DNA of 64,000 nucleotides. It comes from Spongiibacter taiwanensis. Lineage in GTDB: Bacteria; Pseudomonadota; Gammaproteobacteria; Pseudomonadales; Spongiibacteraceae. This document shows, piece by piece, positions 45,363-54,013 of the stretch. The notes beneath the pieces are model-generated. The model did not search any database, was not told the DNA's origin, and worked only from the letters and a program-made list of their open reading frames with translations. The stretch covers positions 248,001 to 312,000 of the forward strand of contig NZ_CP098455.1 of NCBI RefSeq assembly GCF_023702635.1, given 5' to 3'. Position 1 is the first letter of the stretch, and every line of letters begins with the position of its first letter. The translations under genes were made by a program, and so were the position numbers.

Positions 45363-46430
45363 AACACCACGTGGGTAGAGTTTTCAGCCGCCGCACTGCT
45401 AAACAATGTGGCGGTGGTGCGCAAGTTAGCGCCCGAGGCGGCCATCTTAGCGATGGTGAAAGGCAATGGCTACGGCCACGGCGCGGGCTGGGTCACTGAA
45501 ACATTGGCGGGCGAGGTAGATGGTTTCGCCGTTGCCCGAATGGCGGAAGCCCAGACTCTGCGAAAAACCTATCCCAAGGGCCGCCTCGTGCTGCTGGGCA
45601 CCCTGCTCGATGAACAGGGCTTGCAAGACTGCGCCGACTTGGCACTGGACGTGGTTGTGCACGACCTGCAGACCGCCCAGTTAATCACAGAAGCCGCCCT
45701 GCCCCGACCGATCTGTGTCTGGCTCAAGCTTAATGTGGGTATGAACCGGCTGGGGATGACACCCGCCGATTTCGCCCGTGCCCACAATCTGCTGCGCCAC
45801 GCCAACCAGGTCAGTGCCATTCATCATATGAGTCACTTCAGCGAAGCCGACGACCTGCTCAGCGTGGAGACCGGCGCCCAAATTCAACGCTTGATCGGGC
45901 GCAGCCAAAGTCTCGACTCGGTTCCCAAAAGCATGAGCAATTCGGCTGGCATCATCGCCCATCGCGATGCCCATAGCGACTGGATACGCCCCGGCATTAT
46001 GCTCTATGGCGATGATCCGACGACGTCCCTGCCGCCCAACACCCTCCAGCCGGTAATGACGTTTAAAGCGCGGATCCTCAGCATTCGCACGGTTCGGGAT
46101 GGCGCTGGTGTGGGTTACAACCGGCGCTGGCGGGCCTTTGGCGAAAGGCAAATCGCCACCGTCGCCGCCGGCTATGCCGACGGCTACCCCCGTCAAGCAC
46201 GGGATGGCACGCCGGTGTTGGTGAATGGCCAACGGGCGAAGATTGCCGGCCGGGTGTCGATGGACCTGGCCACTATCGATATCACCCATCTGAAAGACAT
46301 TAAGGTGGGCGACCCGGTCACCCTGTGGGGCGAGGGGCTTCCCGCCAGCGAGGTGGGTGAGCATTGCAGCACCATCAGCTACGAATTATTCACTCGTATC
46401 ACCGACCGGGTTGCCCGTATCTACGACTAG
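45357..46430 (+). CDS. alr: Alanine racemase
   Basis: PLP enzyme that makes D-alanine for peptidoglycan. The 357 residues include the PLP lysine (Lys35) in MVKGNGYGHG; most relatives have VKANAYGHG, so Ala is replaced by Gly twice. The catalytic tyrosine loop is GAGVGYNRRW near residue 245. The start MHNTTWVEFS at 45357 has AGGG a few bases upstream. That start overlaps head-to-head with the protease start (first six bases shared), so its promoter must lie inside the protease coding sequence or upstream of it. Confidence 0.94.
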   Translation: MHNTTWVEFSAAALLNNVAVVRKLAPEAAILAMVKGNGYGHGAGWVTETLAGEVDGFAVARMAEAQTLRKTYPKGRLVLLGTLLDEQGLQDCADLALDVVVHDLQTAQLITEAALPRPICVWLKLNVGMNRLGMTPADFARAHNLLRHANQVSAIHHMSHFSEADDLLSVETGAQIQRLIGRSQSLDSVPKSMSNSAGIIAHRDAHSDWIRPGIMLYGDDPTTSLPPNTLQPVMTFKARILSIRTVRDGAGVGYNRRWRAFGERQIATVAAGYADGYPRQARDGTPVLVNGQRAKIAGRVSMDLATIDITHLKDIKVGDPVTLWGEGLPASEVGEHCSTISYELFTRITDRVARIYD

Positions 46431-46459
46431 GACAGCACTCACCCAGCTCGCGGCGAGCG

Positions 46460-47812
46460 TCAATCCGCTGATGTGGCGCGCACCTGCTGCAGCGCGCCCT
46501 TGCTCAGCGAAAACACGACCGGGCTTAACAACAGCAAGGCGATCAAGTTGGGAATCGCCATCAGCGCATTCAGGGTATCGGCGAGCAGCCAGACAAAACT
46601 CAACTTTGCCACCGCGCCCAGGGGAATCGCGATGACCCAGGCAATGCGAAAAACCATCACGGCGCGGCTGCCAAAAAAGTACACCACGCAACGTTCGCTG
46701 TAGTAAGCCCAGCCCAACATGGTGGTAAAGGCAAATACCGCCAATCCCACCGCCACGATGTAATGGCCACCGGCCAATAAAGCCTCAAAGGAATTTGCCG
46801 ACAACGCCGCACCGCTCTCGCCGGTTTGCCACTGGCCCGATATCAGAATCACAAAGCCGGTGACCGAGCACACCAGAATCGTGTCGATAAAAGTGCCCAG
46901 CATGGCGACCATGCCCTGCTGAACCGGGTTGTTGGTTTGGGCCGCTGCATGGGCAATGGGTGCACTGCCCAGGCCCGCCTCATTGGAAAACACACCCCGG
47001 GCAACCCCAAAGCGAATCGCCGCGGCAATACCGGCCCCGGCAAAGCCACCCACCGCCGCAGTGCCATTGAAGGCGCTGTCGACCACCAGGGCAATTACCC
47101 CCGGAACCTCACTGATGTGCAGAACCAGCACGAGCAGGCCCACCGCCATATAGGCCAGCGCCATGATCGGCACCAGGTAACCTGCCACATGGGCGATGCG
47201 CTTTACCCCGCCGAGCACCACCAGCGCGACACCGACTAACAGCACCAGACCGGTGATCCAGTAGGGAACCGCAAAGGTGGTAAACAGCGCGTCGGCCACG
47301 GAATTAGCCTGCACGGTGTTGCCGATGCCAAAGCCGGCAAAGGCGCCAAAGAAAGCAAACAGCCCGGCCAGCCAGCGCCATTTTGGGCCGAGACCATTTT
47401 TGATATAGTACATGGGGCCGCCGCTAAAGCTGCCGTCATCGGCCTGTTCACGAAATTTCACCGCCAGCACCGCCTCGGCATACTTGGTGGCCATGCCCAC
47501 CAGGGCCGTGCACCACATCCAGAACAGCGCCCCCGGTCCGCCCAAGGCAATAGCCGTTGCCACGCCGGCGATATTGCCCGTGCCGATGGTGGCCGAAAGC
47601 GAAGTCGCCAGCGCCTGAAACGGGCTGATCTCACCACTGCCCCGACCCTCGCGCCCGCGCCAGAGTATGCGAAAGGCAGTACCAATTCCCCGCAGCGGCA
47701 TAAAGCCCAGCCCGGCCATTAACCAGGCGCCTGTGCCCAGTATCAGCACCAGCATTAACGGTCCCCAGACAATGCCGTTGACCGCGCCAACCCACAGGCT
47801 GATGGTCTCCAT
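46460..47812 (-). CDS. Sodium:alanine (glycine) symporter, AGCS family
   Basis: Inner-membrane cation-coupled carrier for alanine or glycine. The 450 residues form about ten to eleven membrane segments. Family hallmarks include SLSATIGTGNIAGVATAI, GGPGALFWMW, GGPMYYIKNGLG (the sodium:alanine symporter signature region) and GVFSNEAGLGSAPIAHAAA. It is convergent with alr (29 bases) and 28 bases after the PLP-enzyme gene on the same strand, giving a small D/L-amino-acid locus. Confidence 0.93.
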   Translation of the reverse strand: METISLWVGAVNGIVWGPLMLVLILGTGAWLMAGLGFMPLRGIGTAFRILWRGREGRGSGEISPFQALATSLSATIGTGNIAGVATAIALGGPGALFWMWCTALVGMATKYAEAVLAVKFREQADDGSFSGGPMYYIKNGLGPKWRWLAGLFAFFGAFAGFGIGNTVQANSVADALFTTFAVPYWITGLVLLVGVALVVLGGVKRIAHVAGYLVPIMALAYMAVGLLVLVLHISEVPGVIALVVDSAFNGTAAVGGFAGAGIAAAIRFGVARGVFSNEAGLGSAPIAHAAAQTNNPVQQGMVAMLGTFIDTILVCSVTGFVILISGQWQTGESGAALSANSFEALLAGGHYIVAVGLAVFAFTTMLGWAYYSERCVVYFFGSRAVMVFRIAWVIAIPLGAVAKLSFVWLLADTLNALMAIPNLIALLLLSPVVFSLSKGALQQVRATSAD

Positions 47813-47840
47813 AGACGCTCCTATTGTTATAACGAATTAC

Positions 47841-48869
47841 TCAGAATTCGAAGTGTTGTTTGTGGGGGAACACGCCAAACACCCCGCCGGTGTGCACGAA
47901 TACAATATCACCAGCATCACCAAAGCGGCCTGCGCGGAGTTCTTGCAGCATGCCGAAGAAGGCTTTGCCGGTGTAAACCGGATCCAGAACCAGACCTTCC
48001 AGAGCCGCGACCTGGGCAATGCATTTGTAGATCTCTTGTTCTGCTATTGCATAGCCCGGGCCAACATAGCCGTCAATGACCTTAACCGCCAGGCTGGCTG
48101 CATCTACCGGTAGCTGATAGCGGGCGTGCCAATCCGCCAAATCTGCAGCCACTTTATTGAGAAACCAGGCCTCGTCATCACACACGTTCACGCCCCATAC
48201 CTGGGCATTCAGGCCATACCAATGGGCACCGGCGGTGAGGCCTGCCTGGGTGCCGCCAGAGCCGGTGGCGCACACAATATGCTGCGGCGAAATATTGGCG
48301 CGCTCAAAATCTGCCTTGAGTTCCCGGCAGGCTTCAAAATAGCCCCAGACACCAATGCCGTCAGACGCCCCCGTTGGGATTACAAAGGCGCGCCGCCCCA
48401 AGTCCTGATAATGCTGCTGCCACTGGCGCAGCAAATCTGTTAGCTGGTATTGGTACTGGCGGGCGGGATAACAGTGAATCTCGGCACCAGCCAGGTGATC
48501 CAGCAGCAAGTTACCATCGGGGTGACCACTCGGTTCGCCGCGCAGCAACAGGTGGCATTTCAATCCCAGCTGGGCACACAGCAAGGCGGTGGCCCGGCAG
48601 TGGTTGGATTGCAGGCCACCGCAGGTAATCACCGTATCGCAACCTTCAGCCTGTGCCTGGGCCAGACTGAACTCCAACTTGCGAACCTTGTTACCGGATA
48701 ACACGCTGCCCGTCAGATCGTCGCGCTTTACCCAAATGCGGGGGCCGCCGATTTGCTGATTGAGTCGGTCCAGGGCTTGTAAGGGAGTCGGCAATTGCGC
48801 CAGGGAAAGACGTGGAGGGAGCTGAAGCGAATTTTCTGCAGGGTGGTTTGTCATCGGCGGCACCGTCAT
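47841..48869 (-). CDS. D-cysteine desulfhydrase / ACC deaminase family PLP enzyme
   Basis: Fold-type II PLP enzyme. Lys in SGNKVRKLEF binds PLP, GGLQSNHCRATALLC is the conserved Ser-Asn loop, and TGSGGTQAGLTAG binds the phosphate. The family includes DcyD (D-cysteine to pyruvate, ammonia and sulfide), ACC deaminase and L-cysteate lyase; the residues I can see do not decide which. Start options are ATG 48869 or ATG 48854, both without a good ribosome binding site. A terminator ends 12 bases upstream. Likely co-transcribed with the symporter. Confidence 0.82.
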   Translation of the reverse strand: MTVPPMTNHPAENSLQLPPRLSLAQLPTPLQALDRLNQQIGGPRIWVKRDDLTGSVLSGNKVRKLEFSLAQAQAEGCDTVITCGGLQSNHCRATALLCAQLGLKCHLLLRGEPSGHPDGNLLLDHLAGAEIHCYPARQYQYQLTDLLRQWQQHYQDLGRRAFVIPTGASDGIGVWGYFEACRELKADFERANISPQHIVCATGSGGTQAGLTAGAHWYGLNAQVWGVNVCDDEAWFLNKVAADLADWHARYQLPVDAASLAVKVIDGYVGPGYAIAEQEIYKCIAQVAALEGLVLDPVYTGKAFFGMLQELRAGRFGDAGDIVFVHTGGVFGVFPHKQHFEF

Positions 48870-48881
48870 CACTAACGTTGC

Positions 48882-48909
48882 AAAAAAACGCCCCGACTGG
48901 CGGGGCGTT
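48882..48909 (-). terminator. Terminator of yajC, directly in front of the PLP-enzyme gene
   Basis: On the minus strand AACGCCCC (48909-48902) pairs with GGGGCGTT, followed by a run of T down to 48882. It starts ten bases after yajC and ends 12 bases before ATG 48869. Confidence 0.87.
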
Positions 48910-48918
48910 GTAAATCGA

Positions 48919-49254
48919 TCAAATGGCTTTCAGGGTACCCTTCGGCAACACCGCATGAATGGCGGAGCGCTGGAACTTGAGCTCCACATTATCGCTCACG
49001 CTCACAACCACATAGTCGTCATCCAGCTTGTTGATCTTGCCGAGAATGCCGCTGCTGGTAACGACCTCGTCGCCCTTGCTCAGCGCCGAGATCATCGCGG
49101 CGTGCTCTTTCTGGCGCTTGCGCTGGGGGCGAATCGCAATAAAGTAAAACAGGGCAAACATCAGCACCAGAAAACCAATCTGGAACAGCTCACCGCCGGG
49201 GGGCGCACCGGCCGCACCGGATTGGGCGTGGGCTTGAGAGATAAAAAAGCTCAT
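48919..49254 (-). CDS. yajC: Preprotein translocase subunit YajC
   Basis: Small membrane subunit of the SecDF-YajC complex that aids protein export. The 111 residues have one transmembrane segment (about 25-45; FQIGFLVLMFALFYFIAIRPQ) and the family core KEHAAMISALSKGDEVVTSSGILGKI. YajC normally lies in a tgt-yajC-secD-secF operon; none of those genes is here, so this copy is isolated and ends in its own terminator. Confidence 0.93.
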   Translation of the reverse strand: MSFFISQAHAQSGAAGAPPGGELFQIGFLVLMFALFYFIAIRPQRKRQKEHAAMISALSKGDEVVTSSGILGKINKLDDDYVVVSVSDNVELKFQRSAIHAVLPKGTLKAI

Positions 49255-49445
49255 GGGACTTCCTTCGTAGGGCTAGCTTAGGGTTTTATACGCGCTGCGG
49301 TGTGAGCCAGCAGAGCAGAAAAATCAGCCTGCAATACTACACAAGGCCCTGAGCCAAAGCGAGTCATGCCGACGGCTTCCGCCGCGGATTTACCTGCTGT
49401 GCCCACCCGCATAGAATGGAATGTAAATCGGTCTGGAGTTGCTCA

Positions 49446-49925
49446 GTGACATTATTTTCCCGCAAGCGCGCCAAACAGATTCTTGATGAGGGCGCCGCCC
49501 ATCAGGATGAGGCCAAGGTCGATAAGGCGCTTAGCAACCGCCAACGAATTTTGGACCGGGTTCAGGCGAGCGCCAAACTCGCGCCCTACATTGATCAGGT
49601 GAAAGTCTTGTTTCAAATGCTGCAGGACTACGCCAAGGGTAATTACCGGGAAATACCGTGGTGGTCGATTGGCTCGATCTCCACCGCCCTGCTCTATATT
49701 TTGCTGCCCTTGGATGCCCTGCCGGATTTCATCCCCATCGCCGGTTTTATCGACGATGCGGTGGTACTCAAACTGTGTCTCGACCTGGTGGTGAAGGATC
49801 TCGATCAGTACCGACTGTTTCGGCGAATCCGGGATGGGTCAGCGGGCGAACCGGTCGATGCCAGCCAAGATGGCGCAACCGATGCCGTAGACACAGACAG
49901 CACCCCGGGGAAACAGGACCAGTGA
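49446..49925 (+). CDS. DUF1232 (YkvA-type) membrane protein
   Basis: A 159-residue protein of unknown function. The DUF1232 core spans about 75-115: REIPWWSIGSISTALLYILLPLDALPDFIPIAGFIDDA, which likely forms a membrane hairpin; the PLD-ALPDFIP-GFIDD pattern is the family signature. An N-terminal charged helical part and an acidic C-terminal tail flank it. Start GTG 49446 with GGAG eight bases upstream. Confidence 0.85.
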   Translation: MTLFSRKRAKQILDEGAAHQDEAKVDKALSNRQRILDRVQASAKLAPYIDQVKVLFQMLQDYAKGNYREIPWWSIGSISTALLYILLPLDALPDFIPIAGFIDDAVVLKLCLDLVVKDLDQYRLFRRIRDGSAGEPVDASQDGATDAVDTDSTPGKQDQ

Positions 49926-49932
49926 GCCAGCT

Positions 49933-50370
49933 TCAGGCGACGGTGATTTTATAATCCAGCGTGATCTGCGCGTTAAGGGAGTTACCAATCAGGCAGGCGC
50001 CTTCGGCCTTCTCCAATAATTTTGCCGCCTTTTCACGCCCGCTTTCATCACTGATGCGCAGCACCACCTGCTGATGAAAACGGGTGAACTTCAAGCTGCG
50101 CTCTACCTTATCCAGCTCTCCCTCAACCTCGCACTGCAGGTCCAGCCACTCAAAGCGCGACGCTGTGGCAATCGCCTTGAATGACAACACAAAGCAGTTG
50201 GCCAGGGCGGCGGTCAGCAGGGTTTCCGGCGACCATAGATCGCCGGGGCCATCGAACTCCGCGGGACCGGCCACACTCAATGACGGCAGATCATCAGATT
50301 CACAGTGCAGGGCAACCGCCTGACGGTTGCCGACCGCGCGCACCGTGTACACATGGGGAAGTGGTTCCAT
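49933..50370 (-). CDS. OsmC family protein
   Basis: Likely thiol-dependent peroxidase of the OsmC/Ohr superfamily. The 145 residues have the two reactive cysteines in LANCFVLSF and AEGACLIGNS, with SPETLLTAALANC as family hallmark. The start ATG 50370 has GGAGG about 11 bases upstream; a TTG at 50388 would be an alternative. Lies next to bcp in the same direction, so two peroxide-defence genes are neighbours. Confidence 0.87.
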   Translation of the reverse strand: MEPLPHVYTVRAVGNRQAVALHCESDDLPSLSVAGPAEFDGPGDLWSPETLLTAALANCFVLSFKAIATASRFEWLDLQCEVEGELDKVERSLKFTRFHQQVVLRISDESGREKAAKLLEKAEGACLIGNSLNAQITLDYKITVA

Positions 50371-50445
50371 CGCTTTGCGTTCCTCCAAGCCGTTTTCGGC
50401 CCTTGGCTGGCGCAGCCGGAATGACGGCGCCAGATCACGATATGA

Positions 50446-50940
50446 CTAGGCCAGGCCCAGCTCGTTGATCAGGGTCAACACATCCTCATTGTGCGTTTTG
50501 GTGTTCACCTTCTCCATCACGTGCTTCAAGCGACCGTCCTTGCCGATGATAAAGGTGGTGCGAAGAATACCGTCATACTCCCGGCCCATAAATTTCTTAG
50601 GCCCCCAGGCACCATATTTATCGGCAACAGCATGATCCTCATCTGACAGCAGGGTGAAGTTCAGCGGCGCCTCTTCCTTTTTAGGGTTCTCTTCAAATTT
50701 CTTCAGCTTGGCCACGGGGTCCGGGCTCACACCTAACACCACGGTATCGGCTTTATCGAAAGCTTTGCGGCTGTCCCGAATACCGCAGGCCTGCACCGTA
50801 CAGCCCGGTGTTTTGGCCTTGGGGTAAAAGTACAGCACCACATTCTTGCTGCCCTTGAAATCCTTCAGGCTGACCTTGTCACCGTTCTGATCACACAGGG
50901 TAAATGCCGGAGCCATATTGCCAACTTTTGGAAATGCCAC
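50446..50940 (-). CDS. bcp: Thioredoxin-dependent thiol peroxidase Bcp
   Basis: Peroxiredoxin of the Bcp/PrxQ group that reduces hydroperoxides. The peroxidatic cysteine lies in YPKAKTPGCTVQAC, with the resolving cysteine five residues later as in PrxQ. NFTLLSDEDHAVADKYGAWG and FMGREYDGILRTTFII complete the family pattern. I prefer the GTG at 50940 with GAGGA upstream (164 residues); a GTG at 50952 would overlap the rmuC stop as GTGA. Either way it is coupled to rmuC. Confidence 0.92.
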   Translation of the reverse strand: MAFPKVGNMAPAFTLCDQNGDKVSLKDFKGSKNVVLYFYPKAKTPGCTVQACGIRDSRKAFDKADTVVLGVSPDPVAKLKKFEENPKKEEAPLNFTLLSDEDHAVADKYGAWGPKKFMGREYDGILRTTFIIGKDGRLKHVMEKVNTKTHNEDVLTLINELGLA

Positions 50941-50948
50941 GTTTGTCC

Positions 50949-52385
50949 TCACTCTTCATCAGGATTGTCATTGTCTGTCGCATCCACATCCGCGCGCTCG
51001 ACCAGAGCGCTGGGAAGCTGCTTTTTCACCTTTGCACCAAGGGCCTCCAGGCGCGCAACCCGGCCCACCAGGTTGCCCCGCCCCTCGGTCATCCGCTTGA
51101 GGGTTTTATCATACGCACCCTGCCCGCGTTCCAGATGCTTGCCAATTTCCTCTAACGATTCCACTACAAGGGCAAACTGGTCATGCAAGGCGCCCGCTTC
51201 CGCGGCGATTTTTTCGGCGTTGCGGTTTTGTCGTTCGTAGCGCCAGATGCTCTGCACCGTGCGCAGTGTTGCCAGCAAGGTTGTGGGGCCGACAACAATG
51301 ATGTTTTTCTCATAGGCACTGCGAAACAAGTCCGGATCGTGCTCAAAGGCCGCCATAAAAGCGGCTTCAATAGGAATGAAAATAAACACAAAATCGAGAC
51401 TGCGGATGGCCTCAATATGCTGGTAGGCCTTGGTGGACAGCCCGCTGACATGCTGGCGAACGGATTGAATATGTTCGCGCAATGCCGCAGCCCGCTCAGC
51501 CTCATCTTCGGCACTGCAATAGCGCTCATAGGCAATCAGCGATACCTTGGCATCAATGATAATGTCTTTGTCTTCCGGCAAATGAACAATGACATCCGGC
51601 TGTCGGCGGCGGCCACTCTCATCGGCGAAACTGGCCTGGGTTTCGTACTCCCGGCCCTTATGCAATCCCGATTCTTCCAACACCCGCTCAAGGATGACTT
51701 CACCCCAGTTGCCCTGAGCTTTGTTGTCGCCCTTCAGGGCCTTGGTGAGATTCTGGGCCTCACGGCTGATACTGCGATTCATGTCTTGCAGACTTTTGAG
51801 CTGTTCGCGCAGCTCACCCCGTTCGCGGTTTTCGCTGTCGTAGATATGGTCAACCCGGGTACGAAAATCTTTCAACTGTTCGCGAAAGGGCTTGAGCGAC
51901 AGTTCTAAACTATCCTGACTGCTGCGTTGAAAACGCTGAGTTTTCTCGTCAAAGATGCGATTGGCCAACTGTTCGAACTGCTCGGTTAACTGCTTTCGAG
52001 CATCGTTGAGCAAGGTGATTTTTTCATCCGAGGTGGTTTTGAGGTGCTGATACTCACTGTCCCGCTGGGTCAGTTTGATACTCAGCTCTGCGCACTGCTG
52101 CCGAACCGCCTGGAGCTGCTCTTCCAGCGTCGCCACCTGCCGGGATTGGGCCTCGTCCCGAGATCGCAGGGCCGCCAATTGTTGCAGGGCCTGTTGTTCA
52201 GCATGGCTGCGGGCGGAGGTCTCTGCGCGGCTCTGCTGCAACTGCTGTTCCAGGGCCTCGGCAGCCTGCTGGGCGTGGGCAATCTGCTGCCCCGCCACTC
52301 TGCCGCGCAATAGCCAGGCCGCCAGAAATCCGATCGCCAGCGCCACTGCGCCAGCAATAAGCAATATGCCCGATGAGGTCGTCAT
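50949..52385 (-). CDS. rmuC: DNA recombination protein RmuC
   Basis: Putative nuclease-like protein that limits inversions at short repeats in E. coli. The 478 residues have an N-terminal membrane segment (LIAGAVALAIGFLAAWLL, about 7-25), a long coiled coil (about 35-220, rich in Gln, Glu and Ala) and a C-terminal PD-(D/E)xK-like domain with VILERVLEESGLHKG, RQPDVIVHLPEDKDIIIDAKVS and IFIPIEAAFMAA. The ATG has GGAG four bases upstream. Directly followed by bcp. Confidence 0.95.
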   Translation of the reverse strand: MTTSSGILLIAGAVALAIGFLAAWLLRGRVAGQQIAHAQQAAEALEQQLQQSRAETSARSHAEQQALQQLAALRSRDEAQSRQVATLEEQLQAVRQQCAELSIKLTQRDSEYQHLKTTSDEKITLLNDARKQLTEQFEQLANRIFDEKTQRFQRSSQDSLELSLKPFREQLKDFRTRVDHIYDSENRERGELREQLKSLQDMNRSISREAQNLTKALKGDNKAQGNWGEVILERVLEESGLHKGREYETQASFADESGRRRQPDVIVHLPEDKDIIIDAKVSLIAYERYCSAEDEAERAAALREHIQSVRQHVSGLSTKAYQHIEAIRSLDFVFIFIPIEAAFMAAFEHDPDLFRSAYEKNIIVVGPTTLLATLRTVQSIWRYERQNRNAEKIAAEAGALHDQFALVVESLEEIGKHLERGQGAYDKTLKRMTEGRGNLVGRVARLEALGAKVKKQLPSALVERADVDATDNDNPDEE

Positions 52386-52438
52386 CTTACTCCGCTATTC
52401 CCGATAAAAAACGGCCCAGAGTATAGCGGTTATCGCCT

Positions 52439-53344
52439 CTACAAGGCGAACAAACGCCCTTCTCCCACGAGCACCGCATCACCACCCACCATTACCGTTA
52501 GCGGCGCTGAGGCTTTATATAGCAGCTCCACCTTCAGCAAGCTCTGCCGGGCAGATTGAAGGCCGCGCTCCACCCAAAAGCTGTGGGTCCCCTCCCCCAG
52601 TTGCTGAATTTCCCGAAGGTAAGCCGCAAAGGCAGGCACTGCCGCGCCGACTGGCGGATCGTCCTGGGTGGAAATCTGAGGCCCGAGGAGGCGCAGGTGA
52701 AAGTCGACACTCGGGTGCTCACTCTCTCGGCAATAGAGCAAGATTTCACTGACCGGAATCGACGAGGCACTGCTCTGGGCCCAGGCCTCGGCGTGATATT
52801 TGGCGCGATAGACCGCCTCCATACTGCGCAGAGGCACGATCAAATAAGGGATATCGCAACTGACGAACAGGCTGCGGGCTTTAATCTGCTCGATGTCGTG
52901 TTCACCCAAGCCAAGAATCTGCTGCAACTCCCGATGATCCGGCACATAGCGATCGATTTCCGGCTGTAGCTGGCGGGACAGCTGGGTGTGAACCTTATCG
53001 CCCTCACGGCGAAGACTGATGTTCAGGGCTTGCCCGGCGTGGCGAAGCCGGGTGTCGCAGCGATCGTCGGCAAACTGAAAATGACCGCTCTCAGCCAGCA
53101 CGTAGGCGGCAGCGACGCAGCTATGGCTGCCCGGTGGTCGGGGGCCACGGGGCGAGAATATCTTGAGTTCGGTATCGCCTCCGCCATCGGCCGGCATGAC
53201 AAAGACCGACTCGGCATGATTGATTTCCTGAGCGATGTGCTGCATCTGCTCGTCATTGAGGGCGCTGGCGTCGGGAAACACCGTGATCTGGGCGCCACTG
53301 AAGGCCTGCTGGGTAAACACGTCGACAATTTTGTAGTGCTGCAT
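52439..53344 (-). CDS. PhzF family isomerase/epimerase-like protein
   Basis: Diaminopimelate-epimerase fold. The 301 residues open with YKIVDVFTQQAFSGAQITVFPDA, and the catalytic glutamate is in NHAESVFV near residue 45; GSHSCVAAAYVLAESG is a typical family block, although the usual DxPTxGH-like motif is altered to GPRPPGSHS. Reaction unknown: the family ranges from phenazine synthesis to uncharacterised isomerases. No phenazine genes are nearby. Confidence 0.83.
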   Translation of the reverse strand: MQHYKIVDVFTQQAFSGAQITVFPDASALNDEQMQHIAQEINHAESVFVMPADGGGDTELKIFSPRGPRPPGSHSCVAAAYVLAESGHFQFADDRCDTRLRHAGQALNISLRREGDKVHTQLSRQLQPEIDRYVPDHRELQQILGLGEHDIEQIKARSLFVSCDIPYLIVPLRSMEAVYRAKYHAEAWAQSSASSIPVSEILLYCRESEHPSVDFHLRLLGPQISTQDDPPVGAAVPAFAAYLREIQQLGEGTHSFWVERGLQSARQSLLKVELLYKASAPLTVMVGGDAVLVGEGRLFAL

Positions 53345-53452
53345 GGCGAGAACCCTTTTTGTTATCGGTTATTTGTTTTTCTGATCGTAATAGAAAAGGC
53401 TTCTTGCAATGTAGGCAGCGCCGGCTCACTTGTCCACGCTCCAGCGCGGGAA

Positions 53453-54013
53453 TTAGCTGCGCTTGTGCTGCGTCTGTTTTGCCCAGAGCGGGCTGGGCTT
53501 ACTGACCCGCACCGGGTATTCATCGCCTTGCCGATCACTGAAGTAATCAGTTAGCACGTCGGTAACGATGGGAAAGGCCAGCTCTGACCAGGGAATATCC
53601 TGTTCGTCGAACAGGCGAACCTCGAGGCTCTCCGGGCCGATGCCGTAGCCGCCGGCAAGCTCACCCCGAAAAAAAACGTAGACCTGGTTGATATGGGGAA
53701 TATCAAACAGGCGATACAAGGCCACATCCTCAACTTCGGCGGCGGCTTCCTCCCAGGTTTCCCGGAGGGCGCCCTCCCGCATGGTTTCGCCATTCTCCAT
53801 AAACCCGGCGGGAATGGTCCAATAACCGAGCCGGGGCTCTATGGCGCGGCGACACAATAATACTTGCCGTCCGGCGGTCACCAGACACCCGGTGACGACG
53901 CGCGGATTTTGGTAGTGGATCGTATCGCAGGCACTGCACACATAACGAGGGCGGTTGTCGCCCTCCGGGATCATCTCCCGCAACGGCGCCGCGCATTCAC
54001 TGCAAAACTTCAT
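53453..54013 (-). CDS. Zinc-ribbon Nudix hydrolase
   Basis: Residues 1-35 form a zinc ribbon (CSEC and CSAC knuckles, Cys4, Cys7, Cys26, Cys29). The Nudix domain follows with the box GFMENGETMREGALRETWEEAAAEV (canonical RETWEEAA). Length 186. NudC-like proteins share the zinc ribbon, but this is shorter and lacks the SQPWPFPxS motif, so NADH pyrophosphatase is not claimed. Its ATG directly follows the stop of the flavin reductase gene (TAAATG), so the two are co-translated. Confidence 0.87.
   Translation of the reverse strand: MKFCSECAAPLREMIPEGDNRPRYVCSACDTIHYQNPRVVTGCLVTAGRQVLLCRRAIEPRLGYWTIPAGFMENGETMREGALRETWEEAAAEVEDVALYRLFDIPHINQVYVFFRGELAGGYGIGPESLEVRLFDEQDIPWSELAFPIVTDVLTDYFSDRQGDEYPVRVSKPSPLWAKQTQHKRS

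Noticed and set aside
52439-53344. Phenazine biosynthesis gene phzF
   Set aside because: It is a PhzF-family protein, but no other phenazine gene lies nearby and the family is functionally broad.
53453-54013. NudC NADH pyrophosphatase
   Set aside because: Zinc ribbon and Nudix box are present, but the protein is short and the NudC-specific motif after the box is missing.
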